DNA of 12,930 bases from an uncultured Alphaproteobacteria bacterium (lineage in GTDB: Bacteria > Pseudomonadota > Alphaproteobacteria > Micavibrionales > Micavibrionaceae): positions 1-12,930 of the forward strand of contig CAKZMN010000169.1 in NCBI GenBank assembly GCA_937128575.1. The letters run 5' to 3'. Below, one piece after another: positions 12,836 to 12,930 of the stretch. Made by a program: the position numbers and the translations under genes. The notes under the pieces are model-generated. The model worked only from the letters and a program-made list of their open reading frames with translations, had not been told where the DNA came from and did not search any database. Position 1 is the first letter of the stretch. The number at the start of each line of letters is the position of its first letter.

Positions 12836-12930
12836 AAAACCTGATCCAGTTGGAGAAAGCGCCCGCCTGAAACGCATGCGGAGCTGTTAATAAACCAAGT
12901 GTCAAATATGTGAGCAAAAAGTCAAGAACA
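12836..12930. other. Upstream region of the ribokinase-like gene
   Basis: No gene is visible in these 95 bases. On the minus strand two TTGAC elements occur exactly 20 bases apart, TTGACT (12920-12925) and TTGACA (12900-12905). Neither has a convincing -10 box at the proper distance. GCATGC at 12874-12879 is a short palindrome. Confidence 0.4.

Noticed and set aside
12836..12877. Longer start of the ribokinase-like gene
   Set aside because: The added MRFRRALSPTGSGF is not part of the PfkB fold, and MIIVFGS is the expected first strand.

Overview
The window looks like a compact stretch of chromosome from an alphaproteobacterium of moderate GC content. The evidence is the gene set: a polyprenyl synthetase divergent from a small DUF2007 protein, the alphaproteobacterial type of adenosine kinase, a YejA-like binding protein and a CAF17/YgfZ protein. 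A promoter-like site before ppdK also resembles the Caulobacter housekeeping consensus (TTGACGS-N10-14-GCTANAWC). The genus cannot be named from the sequence. I see no phage, IS element, CRISPR array, tRNA or rRNA. No gene-free stretch exceeds about 170 bases.

Left part (1-1709): the 5' end of a polyprenyl diphosphate synthase gene (-), a DUF2007 protein (+), an unrecognised exported Pro/Ala-rich protein (-) and a GNAT acetyltransferase (+). Centre (1710-5713): the only run of co-oriented genes, with pyruvate phosphate dikinase, a TRIC/UPF0126 membrane protein 15 bases later, and an AT-richer unrecognised gene with its own promoter-like site. Middle right (5710-9689): a short YgfZ/CAF17-like protein (-), a family 9 glycosyltransferase (+), a lipoprotein (-) and a YejA-like peptide-binding protein (-). 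Right end (9688-12930): a divergent-sequence macro-domain protein (+), adenosine kinase (-), a TetR-type regulator (+) and a ribokinase-like protein with altered key residues (-).

Most genes look like unlinked housekeeping functions: isoprenoid/quinone side chains, central carbon metabolism at PEP/pyruvate, Fe-S protein maturation, envelope glycosylation and peptide uptake. The last four genes share a possible theme of adenosine, ribose and ADP-ribose chemistry, but they do not form one operon, so a joint role is only a hypothesis.

The most striking feature is the layout. Strands alternate almost gene by gene, and neighbours touch or interlock. Three of five convergent pairs share bases of their stop codons (TTAA, TTAG, CTATAG). 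One divergent pair starts both genes from a single CATG. Promoters must therefore often lie inside the neighbouring coding region, and several starts lack a ribosome binding site but have a promoter-like pair placed so that the transcript would begin at or near the start codon.
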